Assembly: GCF_000376225.1 (NCBI RefSeq)
Contig: NZ_AQXL01000103.1
Span: 1 to 32,376 of the forward strand
DNA from: Effusibacillus pohliae DSM 22757
GTDB taxonomy: Bacteria > Bacillota > Bacilli > Tumebacillales > Effusibacillaceae
Length of the DNA: 32,376 nucleotides
Direction: 5' to 3'
Position 1 is the first letter of the stretch. Each line of letters opens with the position of its first letter. This document shows, in pieces, positions 32,375 to 32,376 of this stretch. The position numbers and the translations under genes are program-made. Below the pieces are notes generated by a model. It worked only from the letters and a program-made list of their open reading frames with translations. It had not been told where the DNA came from and made no database searches.

Positions 32375-32376
32375 AC

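Noticed and set aside
1-32376. tRNA, rRNA or prophage genes
   Set aside because: No cloverleaf, rRNA signature or phage structural gene was recognised on either strand.

Overview
The window looks like chromosome of an endospore-forming Firmicute of the order Bacillales. It carries a GerQ spore-coat homologue, a YwfO/YwgA pair, a YutG-type PgpA, an Lrp-Chr-Chr-GGT cluster in the order of Bacillus subtilis ywrC-ywrB-ywrA-ywrD, a LutABC operon, and strong AGGAGG ribosome binding sites. The DNA looks moderately GC-rich by eye (not computed). An Alicyclobacillaceae-like relative (Effusibacillus/Tumebacillus type) is my guess from style, not something the sequence proves.

Layout. 1-173: 3' end of an IS110-family transposase. 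371-2893: an IclR regulator divergent from malate synthase (aceB), with a palindrome inside the aceB promoter spacer. 2943-8546: a peptide ABC transporter, with the two ATPases on the minus strand divergent from the lipoprotein and two permeases. 8570-11933: a ywrCBAD-like block (Lrp regulator, two short-chain chromate-family transporters, gamma-glutamyltransferase) that follows the permeases with very short gaps and so is probably co-transcribed with them; a terminator closes the unit near 12030. 12029-13169: a small membrane protein and PgpA/YutG. 13557-19566: a FIST-PAS-GGDEF-EAL signalling protein with its own promoter, then rhodanese, Toprim, YwfO-type HD and YwgA genes. 19694-21720: a DUF2062 membrane protein, a DUF5667-like secreted protein and a 50-residue coiled-coil peptide. 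21872-23280: a truncated PIN-domain remnant and isocitrate lyase (aceA), the second glyoxylate-shunt gene, 19 kb from aceB. 23488-25974: gerQ and three small genes that are probably lineage-specific. 26137-29265: lutABC. 29347-31352: an S15/CocE hydrolase preceded by a small His-rich membrane protein. 31414-32376: an N-acetyltransferase gene whose 5' end is replaced by an IS1595/ISXO2-like transposase.

The most unusual signal is in lutABC. Three 42-bp palindromic units lie inside coding sequence, always in the same frame and always 14 codons long: two at the 3' end of lutA and one in the middle of lutC. The lutC unit differs from the others by one compensatory base-pair change in its hairpin. 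A fourth, diverged unit lies inverted next to the first, and a 12-bp direct repeat flanks this inverted pair. The units add most of a roughly 57-residue tail to LutA and a 14-residue insert to LutC. They resemble in principle the protein-coding palindromic elements known from Rickettsia; I know of no description of this family in Bacillales.

Physiologically the window covers two-carbon and lactate use (aceA, aceB, lutABC) and peptide or gamma-glutamyl compound use (peptide transporter, GGT, S15 hydrolase), together with spore and envelope genes.
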